Shown one piece after another: positions 17,531 to 26,539 of a stretch of 64,000 nucleotides of DNA. The notes beneath the pieces were generated by a model. It had not been told where the DNA came from and did not search any database. It was given only the letters and a program-made list of their open reading frames with translations. The position numbers and the translations under genes were made by a program. Numbering within the stretch: the first letter of the stretch is position 1; each line of letters begins with the position of its first letter. Source of the stretch: Flavobacterium sp. Leaf82 (lineage in GTDB: Bacteria; Bacteroidota; Bacteroidia; Flavobacteriales; Flavobacteriaceae). The stretch lies in NCBI RefSeq assembly GCF_001422725.1, contig NZ_LMMA01000035.1:1-64000 (forward strand), in the 5' to 3' direction.

Positions 17531-19522
17531 TTAAGAATTTTGTTTTTTAATTACTAAATGAACTAAAGCCGGATCATTCAGAAGGCGTTCCATTTCAGAA
17601 TTTACCAGTTCACTTATATCCTGTTTTACCTGCATGTAATTTCTCTGTATCATGGAATTGTCAATTTTGCGGACAGGAGCAATATCCTGATAAGAATCCT
17701 GTTCTTTTTTAAGAGCATGATGATCATTTATTATATCGCAGTGCAATGCTTTAAGCTCAATTCTGCAGTTCGGGTCATCAGCCACAATGCCGACAAATTC
17801 ACCTGAACTTAAGGTTGAAATTTTGGATGCCGGGACGGCTGATTCCAGTTGTTTTGATCTGCTGATAGACGTGTCTGAACTGTTAATGGACAGACTTTCC
17901 CTGTCCTGCATTATTTTTCCAAAACGCTCGGATAACTGCTTTGCTGTATCTCCGGTGACCTGGCCGCTAATAATATTTCCGGTGATGTTAAGTATTACAT
18001 CTGCCTGTTCACGTCCGTAATCTTTACGAAGCTGGCTGAAGTCCTGGATTCCAAGACAAGTACTAACTTTATTGCTTCTTGCCGTAGCAATCAGGCTGTC
18101 CATATTGTTTAGATAGATGGTTGGAAATTCATCAAAAATAAGACTGCTTTTAAGTTTGCCTTTCTGGTTGACCTGTTTGATAAGTCTGCTGACAAATAAA
18201 GACAGTACCGCTCCGTAGGTTTGGACCTTCTGAGGGTTGTTTCCCATACATACTATTTTAGGCTCCAGCGGGTTATTAATATCAAGTGTAAAATCATTTC
18301 CAGACAGTACATAATAAAGCTGTGCAGAGGAAAGTCTTGCCATGGAAATTTTGGCAGAAGCGATTTGTCCCTCCAATTGCTCCATAACGTCCTGTAAATA
18401 AGCGCTGACAAAAGGATTGATAAGGACCTCGATCTCTTTTTCGGTTCTCAGCAGTGTAAAAAGACTGTCATAATCGGTCTGCATCAGCTCAATTACATGA
18501 GGCAAAGTGCAGAATTCGCCGTCGTTACATTTTCTTAGATACCAGATTACGGCAGTTAGAAAATTGATAGGGGATTCCACAAAAAAGTCTCCCTGTTTTT
18601 TTATCCACTCCCTATTGAGTCCAAGGAGAATTGTGCGAGCAGATTCAGCTGCATCGGTTATATCAATCATGGATTTTGGATCAAGAGGATTACAGCGATG
18701 AGAGCGGTTCAGATCGTCAAAATTGATAATATAAAATTTCGGCTCAACTGCATACAAATGCTTGTATTTCTTCCATGTATTCCATGCAATAAGTGTCAAA
18801 TCATCAAACTTAAAATCATAAATAAACATACTGAACTTTTTGCGTATATGCTGGGTTATGATATGGCGGATGACAAAATAGGATTTACCAGAACCAGGTG
18901 TCCCTGCCACTAAAATGCCCCTGAAAGGATTTATGATATTAACCCAGCTTTTTCTAAGTTTGTTTTTTAAGTAATACTGCGCTGGCAGGTTAACTGAATA
19001 TTCATTTTCAAGGAGTCTCTCTTCCTGTGGAAAAGTTTCATTTTCCTTATTAAAAATATCATTGGAATTCAGCTTGCGGTAAATTAGTCTTGAGAGCAGT
19101 GTGCCCCCTCTTAAAATAAAAAGATAACCGGTGCAGACTAGTGTCGCATACACCAGCATTTTGGTATCAATTTCCAAATTCAATATAAAAATAAACCTTG
19201 ATGCGAAGTATATAAAAAGCCCAATAAAGATAAAACCTAATGCCGTTTTATGATTGAGTTTTTCATTTTTCCTCCCTTTTGCACCCAGAAGGGAAATGAG
19301 CAAAAGCCCGAGTGCCAACAGTTTTGATTTACTGAAAGTTTTGAATAATCCAGTATGATATATATTAGACAGAATATTGTTCGTAAGACTGCTTACCAAA
19401 TCCCATTTTTTAAACGCTTCATATCCGTAATAATAAAAATGGATTCCTAAAATGCAAAGGCTCATCAGCCTTGTCATATCCAAAATTTTTCTAAGTGCCT
19501 GTTCATTTTCTCCCGTCTGCAT
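17531..19522 (-). CDS. Type IV coupling protein (TraD/MobC-type) with YWFCY-like N terminus
   Basis: A 663-residue inner-membrane ATPase. The N-terminal 140 residues hold several membrane segments (LCILGIHFYYYGYEAF, LLALGLLLISLLG, FIFIGLFIYFASRFIFIL, VYATLVCTGYLFIL), matching the YWFCY domain of Bacteroidota coupling proteins. Walker A is GTPGSGKS (207-214); Walker B is SLIFDEFPTIY. It links the relaxase-DNA complex to the secretion channel. It lies downstream of the relaxase by 18 bases, in the usual order mobA-mobB-mobC. Confidence 0.92.
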   Translation of the reverse strand: MQTGENEQALRKILDMTRLMSLCILGIHFYYYGYEAFKKWDLVSSLTNNILSNIYHTGLFKTFSKSKLLALGLLLISLLGAKGRKNEKLNHKTALGFIFIGLFIYFASRFIFILNLEIDTKMLVYATLVCTGYLFILRGGTLLSRLIYRKLNSNDIFNKENETFPQEERLLENEYSVNLPAQYYLKNKLRKSWVNIINPFRGILVAGTPGSGKSYFVIRHIITQHIRKKFSMFIYDFKFDDLTLIAWNTWKKYKHLYAVEPKFYIINFDDLNRSHRCNPLDPKSMIDITDAAESARTILLGLNREWIKKQGDFFVESPINFLTAVIWYLRKCNDGEFCTLPHVIELMQTDYDSLFTLLRTEKEIEVLINPFVSAYLQDVMEQLEGQIASAKISMARLSSAQLYYVLSGNDFTLDINNPLEPKIVCMGNNPQKVQTYGAVLSLFVSRLIKQVNQKGKLKSSLIFDEFPTIYLNNMDSLIATARSNKVSTCLGIQDFSQLRKDYGREQADVILNITGNIISGQVTGDTAKQLSERFGKIMQDRESLSINSSDTSISRSKQLESAVPASKISTLSSGEFVGIVADDPNCRIELKALHCDIINDHHALKKEQDSYQDIAPVRKIDNSMIQRNYMQVKQDISELVNSEMERLLNDPALVHLVIKKQNS

Positions 19523-19540
19523 AGTTAGATTTTTTTAATG

Positions 19541-20809
19541 TTACTGATTATCTGACTGACCTTTTCTTTTTCGTTTTTTGCGTTTGCTTTTTAATTCTTT
19601 CGGAATATATTCACCATTATATTCCGGCGATATAATACTGTCAATTATTTTCTGTACCTGCTCTGCCGAAATAAATGATATGGCATTTTTAGTACTTTGA
19701 AATTCGTTGTGCTCTGAATTGTTTAAAGCCTTATTCTCTGATTTTATGACTACATCTTCGCATCTTTCCTGTATTGCTTTTGCCGCATATGAGATACCCA
19801 GCGTGCTCCCGTTAAAAATGCATTTTGAAGTGTGATCTATATAGGTGATGCCATATAACAGACCTTCAGTATTTTTTCTCATAACCATATTAATGCCTTC
19901 ACTTCTTAGAATCTTATCGAGCTTTTCCAGAGATATTTTTTTGTTTTTTAGAAATGCAAAATCAATACAGTTTTTAATTCTTTTCATATGAGGCAAGCGC
20001 ATTTTTTTATTTGCCTCAAATCTTAATTCGAGATTTTTCAAAGTTGGTTTCAAGTAGAAACTGCTTGCTTTAATTGGTACTCCGACTGGTCTTTTCTGCT
20101 CATCCAGAATTTGATACATGAGTCCTTTATGCTGATACATTTTGGATCCCTCTAAACCCCGCTCAGCCGAAATGTTATATAAATTCAAAACTGCATTAAG
20201 CTCTCCAATTGTGGTGAATTTATAGTTCGGAATTACATAATTTAAAACTTCCGAAATTGCTTTTTTGGAATCTGAATCTCCGTACCGTATCTTTTGAATG
20301 GCAGATGTTATCTGCTTTGCATCATTACTTATCTTTTTGCTTTCTGCAGGAATTAAATTGAAATCTTTTTCAATTTCCCGACGTGCATTCTCAGACTGAT
20401 TCTTTCCGATATTCTGCATGTCAATTCTTTTCCCATCAGACTTTACTTTTATACTGACAATATGGATGTGCGGGTGACCTGCGTCATAATGCCTGTAAAC
20501 CAAATAAGGCTGGAAACCAAAACCAATTTTTTGCATATAAACCTGTGCGATTTCAATGAGTTTTTCATTGGTTAATTCTTTTTCAGACCGATCAAAATTA
20601 AGTGAGATGTGTACACTATTCCGTGTCACATTTTTGTTTAATTCCAATTGTTTTAGAAGCGTTTTTAATTTTGCATCCAAAGTCAAACGAGCCAGATCTA
20701 TTGGATAGTTTCTTTCACCGATACACTCTGCTTTTCCAAGACTGACTTTATTTTCATTATAGTTGAAAATACTTCTTATGGAATGTCCTGTATTTATGAC
20801 TGCAACCAT
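19541..20809 (-). CDS. mobB: Relaxase/mobilization nuclease (MobB)
   Basis: A 422-residue relaxase. The metal-binding three-histidine motif is at 107-118 (HYDAGHPHIHIV), with a likely catalytic tyrosine in the N-terminal region (for example Tyr17 in FNYNEN). The enzyme nicks one strand at oriT, stays linked to the 5' end and pilots it into the recipient. The lysine-rich end (KRKKRKRK) fits DNA binding. The gene overlaps mobA by 16 bases and precedes the coupling protein. The putative oriT lies just upstream of mobA. Confidence 0.93.
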   Translation of the reverse strand: MVAVINTGHSIRSIFNYNENKVSLGKAECIGERNYPIDLARLTLDAKLKTLLKQLELNKNVTRNSVHISLNFDRSEKELTNEKLIEIAQVYMQKIGFGFQPYLVYRHYDAGHPHIHIVSIKVKSDGKRIDMQNIGKNQSENARREIEKDFNLIPAESKKISNDAKQITSAIQKIRYGDSDSKKAISEVLNYVIPNYKFTTIGELNAVLNLYNISAERGLEGSKMYQHKGLMYQILDEQKRPVGVPIKASSFYLKPTLKNLELRFEANKKMRLPHMKRIKNCIDFAFLKNKKISLEKLDKILRSEGINMVMRKNTEGLLYGITYIDHTSKCIFNGSTLGISYAAKAIQERCEDVVIKSENKALNNSEHNEFQSTKNAISFISAEQVQKIIDSIISPEYNGEYIPKELKSKRKKRKRKGQSDNQ

Positions 20810-21186
20810 TTTTCAAAGAATATCTGCATTTGTTTTTTGATCTCGTTTATCGAATTAAACAAGATTTTTTTCTCTAGTTCAAAGGTTAAAATCCATTGTT
20901 TAAATTCGGGAATCTGATTTAAGGTATGTAGTTTTTTTACAGCCTGATTAAAGTTGTTTCCAATTGGATTTAATTGATTTTTTAGCATAATCAGCTGTGC
21001 CATTAAATCATCAAGCGATTCATTTCGGTACTTCAAAACAACCGGCTCATGCAACAGGTTTTTCCGCGCAAAATCACTGAGTCTTGGACAGGTGGATTTT
21101 TTAAAACGATTTTGTATTAGTTCAAATTCCCCGTCTGTTAATCTTAGATGAATCCACTTTGTTCTGTTTGTTTTCTGCTCTTTCAT
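20794..21186 (-). CDS. mobA: Relaxosome accessory protein (MobA/MobC-like, ribbon-helix-helix)
   Basis: A 130-residue basic protein. The N-terminal part (KWIHLRLTDGEFELIQNRF, then RLSDFARKNLL) is the ribbon-helix-helix seen in plasmid and ICE mobilization accessory proteins, and the middle has LKNQLNPIGNNFNQAVKKL, typical of MobC-type proteins. It would bind oriT and help the relaxase. It is the first gene of the mob operon and reads away from the hairpin cluster at 21233-21345. Confidence 0.9.
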   Translation of the reverse strand: MKEQKTNRTKWIHLRLTDGEFELIQNRFKKSTCPRLSDFARKNLLHEPVVLKYRNESLDDLMAQLIMLKNQLNPIGNNFNQAVKKLHTLNQIPEFKQWILTFELEKKILFNSINEIKKQMQIFFEKWLQS

Positions 21187-21232
21187 TGTATATCCTTTTC
21201 ATATTTCTTTCATGTGATATCTTATAATTTCC

Positions 21233-21345
21233 CTGCCTGCGAGTTTCGAGCTAAAAGGCAGCAAGATATCGGTTGTGATACAACCGGACATCTTGCAGAT
21301 TGCAGCAAGGCGTGGCAATCTTACTGAGTCTATGTAAAAACTCAG
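21233..21345. other. Putative origin of transfer (oriT): cluster of hairpins
   Basis: Immediately upstream of mobA lie four inverted repeats in 113 bases. They are CTGCC/GGCAG (21233 and 21257), a nested stem GCAAGAT plus CGGTTGT with matching arms (21261-21296), GATTGC/GCAATC (21298-21320), and CTGAGT/ACTCAG (21324-21345). Such hairpin arrays next to a relaxosome gene are the usual form of oriT. The nick site cannot be read from sequence alone. Confidence 0.6.
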
Positions 21346-21481
21346 ACTTCCTTCAAATATTCAGACGAATTTATGCAGGAAAATCGAATGCATCATATCA
21401 TAGGTAAATTTTGCTTATGATGCTTTAGTCAGTCATTGCTAACTTTAGACTTTGATTTATTAATTTAAAAAAGCTGAAATT

Positions 21482-21763
21482 ATGAGTACAAAGAATTATG
21501 CAGCCAAGGTGTTCGATACTGTATTGAGCATCCCGGGCATGAGTGAGCCAGTGAAGATTGATCTAAAAATTTCACGCAAAAATGTACTGCTGTTATGCCA
21601 CTTTATCGACAGGGGAGTGTTGCTTGAAAAAGATGAAGGAAGTCTTATGGGTAGCATAGCAGAGGAGGAACTACTCGAACTGAAAAATGTTTCACAAGAA
21701 TGTCTTCAGAAGGCTGGACTTGTGGAACTCAATCAAAAGCTTTTGACTTTTATAGGAGATTGA
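21482..21763 (+). CDS. Small hypothetical protein
   Basis: A 93-residue soluble, acidic protein with no motif I can name. It reads AAKVFDTVLSIPGMSEPVKI, then LKISRKNVLLLCHFIDRGV, and a Leu-rich helical end. It is oriented away from the oriT and mob genes and ends with its own terminator. It may belong to the mobilisation region or begin the cargo; nothing in the sequence decides this. Confidence 0.65.
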   Translation: MSTKNYAAKVFDTVLSIPGMSEPVKIDLKISRKNVLLLCHFIDRGVLLEKDEGSLMGSIAEEELLELKNVSQECLQKAGLVELNQKLLTFIGD

Positions 21764-21796
21764 AATTCTTAAGTAAAGAGAAGCTTTAAAATTGAA

Positions 21797-21833
21797 AATG
21801 CTTTACGAATTTTTAATCTGTAAAGCATTTTTT
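21797..21833 (+). terminator. Rho-independent terminator after the 21482 gene
   Basis: AATGCTTTAC (21797-21806) pairs with GTAAAGCATT (21820-21829) over 10 bases with a 13-base loop, followed by a T-run. Confidence 0.8.
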
Positions 21834-21980
21834 ATTGCATTCTATCCGAAAGTAAATTGGTATGGTTTTGATACTTTTTGGTTTGTTTTTGATGTTTTTT
21901 CTTTCAATTTAAGGTTTTAATTTTGTGTATGCTTTTTAAGAATGGTTTTTTAGCTTATAAAATAATTAATATTCAATATT

Positions 21981-23522
21981 ATGAACATTCGTCCTCATAT
22001 AAGAAATCTTATTATTGAAATCATCTGTCTTCTATTTGTACTGTTATTCGTTTATGCAGCAACAAGTAAACTAATGGATTTTCAAAAGTTCAAAATTGAG
22101 TTGGGTCAATCTCCCCTTTTGAGTGCGTTTGCAGAATGGTTTGCTGTTCTTGTTCCCACAGTTGAATTTATTATATGTACGTTGTTAATTATACCAAAGT
22201 TTAGGATTATTGGGCTGATTTCTGCTTATGGATTAATGGTAATGTTTACGGCCTATATTTTTATTATTTTAAATTATACATCGTTTGTTCCCTGTTCCTG
22301 CGGAGGAGTTTTGGAAAAACTAGACTGGAAATCACACATGATTTTTAATCTGGTATTTGTTTTTCTAGGTTTTTTAGGAATTCTGCTTTACAATCGAAGT
22401 ACTAAAATGAATAGTTCTTTAATGAAAAATAAAAGCTTGGTTGTCATTTTATCTACCGTAACAATAAGTGGTATTGGGATAGTATCGACATTGTTTATGC
22501 TTTCTGAAAATATTGTACATTATCATAATAGACTTATCAGACGCTTTCCCCAGCATCCGATACTAAAGACAATTGATCTGGATCTTAAAATGAATTCGTA
22601 TTACATTGCCGGACTAGACAATTCTCATATTTACTTAGGAAATTATTCAGCTCAGCTATCAATGATGGTTTTGGATTCCAAGCTGGTACAGACCAAGGAA
22701 AAGATGATAGATATAGATCGAAAAGACATTCCTTTCAGAGGTGTGAAAATTTTGGTGCAGCCTCCATACTTTTTTGTAGTGGATGGAACAGTACCATGTA
22801 TTTTCAGAGGCCAGGTGTACGATTGGAAAGCCAGGATGATTCATCAAGGAGGAGAATATTTTGGAAATGCCCTAGCAATTGATTCTAGTAAAATAGCTGT
22901 TAGTACCACTAGTAAATTAAACGGTGATACAGTCTTGGGACTTATAGAAATGGGGGAAACGAACAAAACCATTTTAAATCCTGACATACTGCAAAAACAG
23001 GTGGACGGAGTCTTTGATACTGACGGACAGCTGGCATACAGTTCCCATATGAAAAATATCATTTATCTGTATACTTATCGTAATGAGTTTACGCTGGCGA
23101 ATACTGAATTAAAAATCAACTACAGAGGAAATACGCTTGATACTATTTCAAAGGCACAATTACAAATTGCAAAGGATAAAAAACGCCATCAGAGAACTTT
23201 TGCAGCACCTCCATTGTATGTCAATAAAAGTAGTGCGGTTTATAATAATCTGCTGTTTGTAAATTCAGCTATCCCAGGAAAATATGAAGATGATCGGGTG
23301 TGGAAATCGGCCAGCATAATTGATATTTATGATCTTGAAAAAAGAAGTTATGTTTTAAGCTTTTATGTTTATAATATCAATGGAAAAAAAATGAAAAGTT
23401 TTGCGGTACAAAATGACAAATTGTATGTACTGCTGGGTGATTATATTATCCAGTATCATTTGGACTCTCAAATCACTTCCAACTATAATAATTCAGTTAC
23501 AAACAATCTATTGGCCAAATAG
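21981..23522 (+). CDS. MauE/DoxX-like redox membrane protein with large C-terminal domain
   Basis: A 513-residue protein. The first 150 residues form a four-helix MauE/DoxX-type membrane domain with the redox pair in PCSCGG (about 104-109), the mark of proteins that support disulfide chemistry. Another membrane segment (about 154-175, VVILSTVTISGIGIVSTLF) leads to a soluble domain of about 330 residues rich in repeated YVLLGDYII-like strands, probably a beta-propeller outside the inner membrane. A candidate -7 box (TAATTTTG, 21918-21925) precedes it. It is followed by a small Cys-rich DUF6520 protein, its likely substrate or partner. Confidence 0.75.
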   Translation: MNIRPHIRNLIIEIICLLFVLLFVYAATSKLMDFQKFKIELGQSPLLSAFAEWFAVLVPTVEFIICTLLIIPKFRIIGLISAYGLMVMFTAYIFIILNYTSFVPCSCGGVLEKLDWKSHMIFNLVFVFLGFLGILLYNRSTKMNSSLMKNKSLVVILSTVTISGIGIVSTLFMLSENIVHYHNRLIRRFPQHPILKTIDLDLKMNSYYIAGLDNSHIYLGNYSAQLSMMVLDSKLVQTKEKMIDIDRKDIPFRGVKILVQPPYFFVVDGTVPCIFRGQVYDWKARMIHQGGEYFGNALAIDSSKIAVSTTSKLNGDTVLGLIEMGETNKTILNPDILQKQVDGVFDTDGQLAYSSHMKNIIYLYTYRNEFTLANTELKINYRGNTLDTISKAQLQIAKDKKRHQRTFAAPPLYVNKSSAVYNNLLFVNSAIPGKYEDDRVWKSASIIDIYDLEKRSYVLSFYVYNINGKKMKSFAVQNDKLYVLLGDYIIQYHLDSQITSNYNNSVTNNLLAK

Positions 23523-23585
23523 CAGGAAATTGATCGAAAACCTGTAAAAAAGAGTAGATCATTAACCCTATTAATTACTATTATT

Positions 23586-23855
23586 ATGAAAACAAATGTT
23601 TTTAAAATCGTTTTGCCAATGGCAGTGGTTGCACTGGGATTGGCTGGTGCTGCCAGCACAAATATGATGGCAAAAAATAAAGCGGCTTTTGCCGTTCAAG
23701 GCTACAGACAAGTCGCGACACCAGATAAATGCGCTATTGATCAGCAGTGTTCTAATAACGGAAATTACGATTGTCTGGCGAGTGATAATTCTACCCAATT
23801 ATTTGAAAAAATAGGTAATAATTGTGATGTGCCGCTTAAGAGAAACACTCCTTAA
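23586..23855 (+). CDS. DUF6520-family small secreted cysteine-rich protein
   Basis: An 89-residue protein with an N-terminal signal (VFKIVLPMAVVALGLAGAAST) and a short mature part holding four cysteines (DKCAIDQQC, YDCLAS, NNCDVP). DUF6520 proteins occur in Flavobacteria beside MauE/DoxX proteins; their role is not known. The four cysteines could form two disulfides, which fits the redox protein encoded 63 bases upstream. A strong terminator follows. Confidence 0.75.
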   Translation: MKTNVFKIVLPMAVVALGLAGAASTNMMAKNKAAFAVQGYRQVATPDKCAIDQQCSNNGNYDCLASDNSTQLFEKIGNNCDVPLKRNTP

Positions 23856-23871
23856 GTAAATTATTTTAACT

Positions 23872-23908
23872 GATGCCGCCACCTAGATTTTACGTGGCGG
23901 CATTTTAT
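23872..23908 (+). terminator. Rho-independent terminator after the DUF6520 gene
   Basis: ATGCCGCCAC pairs with GTGGCGGCAT (arms 23873-23882 and 23894-23903), followed by TTTTATTT. It separates the plus-strand unit from the convergent S9 peptidase gene. Confidence 0.85.
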
Positions 23909-23926
23909 TTACAGTGAAGGAAATTC

Positions 23927-26539
23927 TTATCGATTTGCATTCATCCAATCCTTACGGTCTCCATTTTTCAAATAATAGTCGAACCATTCCAAAATCCGGT
24001 TGGTCAGATCTTTCCGATTTTGCTTTTGATCTAACTGATGACCTTCGCCGGGATACACCAGTAAGGTATGTTCTTTATTTAACCTTCGCAGAGCCAAATA
24101 AAATTCCATACTTTGAAAAGAATGAATGTGTCTGTCGTTTTCTCCTGTCCAACCCAGTAAAGGTGTTTTTACATTTTGTGCCAATAAAACAGGTGAGTTT
24201 TTCAAGTAACTTTCAGTATCTTCGTACAGTGATTTTCCAATCCGAAGCTGGTCTTTCTCAGCGCGGTAGAAATCGGGTCTTTTAGAAGTCCCACTCACAT
24301 ACAAATAACAGCTTACTAGATCAGTCCAGGCAGCACCAGAAACTGCGGCCGCAAAGCGATCTGTCTGGGTGATAATGAGATCGGTTTCATAGCCTCCGAA
24401 CGAATGTCCCATAATCCCAACCTTGGCGGGATCAACCATGCCCATCGTCACTACTTTATCAACAGCAGAAAGCACACTTTGCGTAACGGATTGAGCTAAA
24501 TTTCCAAATTTATACTGAATATCTGGATACAGTATAAAATAACCTTTCGCTGCGATATGATTAACGTTAAAACCATCAGGGGAGAATTCGGAAGGGTTTT
24601 CATAATCATTCAAATAGGCAAACTGTCGCTCGTAAATGTGCACTAGCAAAGGATACTTCATCCCTGCCTTGTAATCGGCAGGATAAAATAAAATTCCTTT
24701 TGTTTTAACTCCATTCACGTCATATTCGATGGGCTGGTTTTTACTCCAATAAAAATGCTTCTGCTGGACATTACTTTGTAGAATTTCCTTTTCTTTTCCG
24801 TCAAACAGCATTAGGCGTGGTGGCGACTCAAAGTTCTGCTCTAAATACAGGTAAATATCTTTGTTTTGCGCTTTAATAAGTTGATTTATTTTTTTGTTTT
24901 TCCAGACAATCTGCGACAGTCCTGTTTTAGCATTCCATCTGAATAGTCCTGAATTCCCGGTGTCCTTATTTACTGCTTCTATTATAAAACCTTTTTCCAA
25001 ATCTAGGAAACATTTTTTCGACTCTGTGTCACTGCCGTACATTGGATCGGAACTGAATTCCCTTAACCTGAATGTTATGTTCGTCTCTCTTTCCTTTGTG
25101 AGTCTTTTTGCAGTCTGCCCGTCCAACGGCATCAGCCACAGATCAAATCTGTCGTAGAGAATAACGCTTCCATTTTTAGTCCAGCCGCCAATGCCGTAGG
25201 GTTGCTTTTCGTCAGGTATATTATTGTCTTCCCTAAAAAAAGATTCGGAAATCTGATGCGTTAGATTAGTATGGGATTCTTTCTGAATATCGTATACCCA
25301 CCAGTGCCCATCCTTCACGTAACACAAGTATTTCCCATCGGGCGATCCTGCGGGCTTTTTTTCGGAGGTATATTGTTTTACAATACATTTTTTCAACCCA
25401 GATTCAAGATCAAGTATGTATAAATCATAAGGACCAAAAAGATTATTTTGGGGCTCATAAGCTGTTCGATCATAAATAAAGGCATGGCGGTAATCGGAAC
25501 TTAAAAAACCTTGTGTCAGTTCTTTGTCCTGAATGGGCAGAACTACGTTTTGTTCCACCGACCAGCTTGCCATTTTATCATAATATCGGATGTCTCCATA
25601 AGATTTCTTGTAATCAAATAAAACCCTGTCATTTGCATTCCAAATTTGCACGGCATTGGGATCAATCTGGGTTTTATCACCGCCTTTATTTTTTAGCCAG
25701 AAAATCAGGCGCGTACCATCTTTGGAAAGTATCAGACTGCTTGCCTGATTATCAGAAATAGTCATATCCGACGGAAAGCCTTTAGCGGTCGTAGGATCTA
25801 AAGCGTAAAGTTTTTTTAGTTTTATGTCGTAAGTATAAAGTAGCATGTGTTCAGCCTCATTTTTAATGAAAGCCACATGATTTTCTTTCCATGCCAGACT
25901 TATAAAAGGCGATTTACTTGCCTGTAAGATTGTTTTTTTTACAATTTTTCCTTTTAATTGAAATACCCCAATGCTACAGTTATCTGCGGATTTAGTACTG
26001 TATAAAATACCGTTTCCGGCAGGATCAAAATGCCAGTTTGTTACTTCCATTATACTATCCTTTAAGTTGCCGGAATCATCAATAATTTCAAGATTGTATT
26101 TGCCATCGGAACGCTTTAAAATAAGCACTGTGAATCGGTGGTCAGCTGAAAATCCCAGTGCTTGACCATGAGGAATTTTTCTCAGCAAGCCTGAGCGCAG
26201 GTTTTGCAGTATTAATGTATCACCGGTAATACAGCCAAATTCAAGCTCGGCATTGAATCGACCATCCCTTCCCAGCGGAAAAGCATACCTTTTGCCTGTA
26301 GTATTGTGCTGTACAAACAACGTGTCTTTCCTAGAAGGATATTGCAATAGATATTCACTCCAATTGCCATACTCTGACAAGTTTCGAGGTATCAGGTTAC
26401 TCCACAACTTATAATCTTCAGGAGTTAACAGTCGCTTTTGGTTAGCCTGTCCCAATGAAGAAGGACAGGTTACTAACCAAAACATGAAACAGGTAAACCT
26501 GATAAAAAGACTTTTATTTGACAATCTAATATCCTTCAT
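23927..26539 (-). CDS. Secreted S9-family (prolyl oligopeptidase-like) peptidase
   Basis: An 870-residue protein with a signal peptide (FTCFMFWLVTCPSSLG). Residues about 40-600 form a beta-propeller with WD40/TolB-like repeats (SPDGKYLCYVKDG, KRLTKERETNITFRLR). The C-terminal alpha/beta hydrolase holds the catalytic Ser in GIMGHSFGGYE (about 709), Asp in GENDRHIHS (about 798) and His in PGEGHQLDQ (about 831). It would cleave short peptides in the periplasm. It is co-transcribed with SusC and SusD and overlaps the SusD end by 14 bases, which suggests that imported peptides are its substrates. Confidence 0.9.
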   Translation of the reverse strand: MKDIRLSNKSLFIRFTCFMFWLVTCPSSLGQANQKRLLTPEDYKLWSNLIPRNLSEYGNWSEYLLQYPSRKDTLFVQHNTTGKRYAFPLGRDGRFNAELEFGCITGDTLILQNLRSGLLRKIPHGQALGFSADHRFTVLILKRSDGKYNLEIIDDSGNLKDSIMEVTNWHFDPAGNGILYSTKSADNCSIGVFQLKGKIVKKTILQASKSPFISLAWKENHVAFIKNEAEHMLLYTYDIKLKKLYALDPTTAKGFPSDMTISDNQASSLILSKDGTRLIFWLKNKGGDKTQIDPNAVQIWNANDRVLFDYKKSYGDIRYYDKMASWSVEQNVVLPIQDKELTQGFLSSDYRHAFIYDRTAYEPQNNLFGPYDLYILDLESGLKKCIVKQYTSEKKPAGSPDGKYLCYVKDGHWWVYDIQKESHTNLTHQISESFFREDNNIPDEKQPYGIGGWTKNGSVILYDRFDLWLMPLDGQTAKRLTKERETNITFRLREFSSDPMYGSDTESKKCFLDLEKGFIIEAVNKDTGNSGLFRWNAKTGLSQIVWKNKKINQLIKAQNKDIYLYLEQNFESPPRLMLFDGKEKEILQSNVQQKHFYWSKNQPIEYDVNGVKTKGILFYPADYKAGMKYPLLVHIYERQFAYLNDYENPSEFSPDGFNVNHIAAKGYFILYPDIQYKFGNLAQSVTQSVLSAVDKVVTMGMVDPAKVGIMGHSFGGYETDLIITQTDRFAAAVSGAAWTDLVSCYLYVSGTSKRPDFYRAEKDQLRIGKSLYEDTESYLKNSPVLLAQNVKTPLLGWTGENDRHIHSFQSMEFYLALRRLNKEHTLLVYPGEGHQLDQKQNRKDLTNRILEWFDYYLKNGDRKDWMNANR

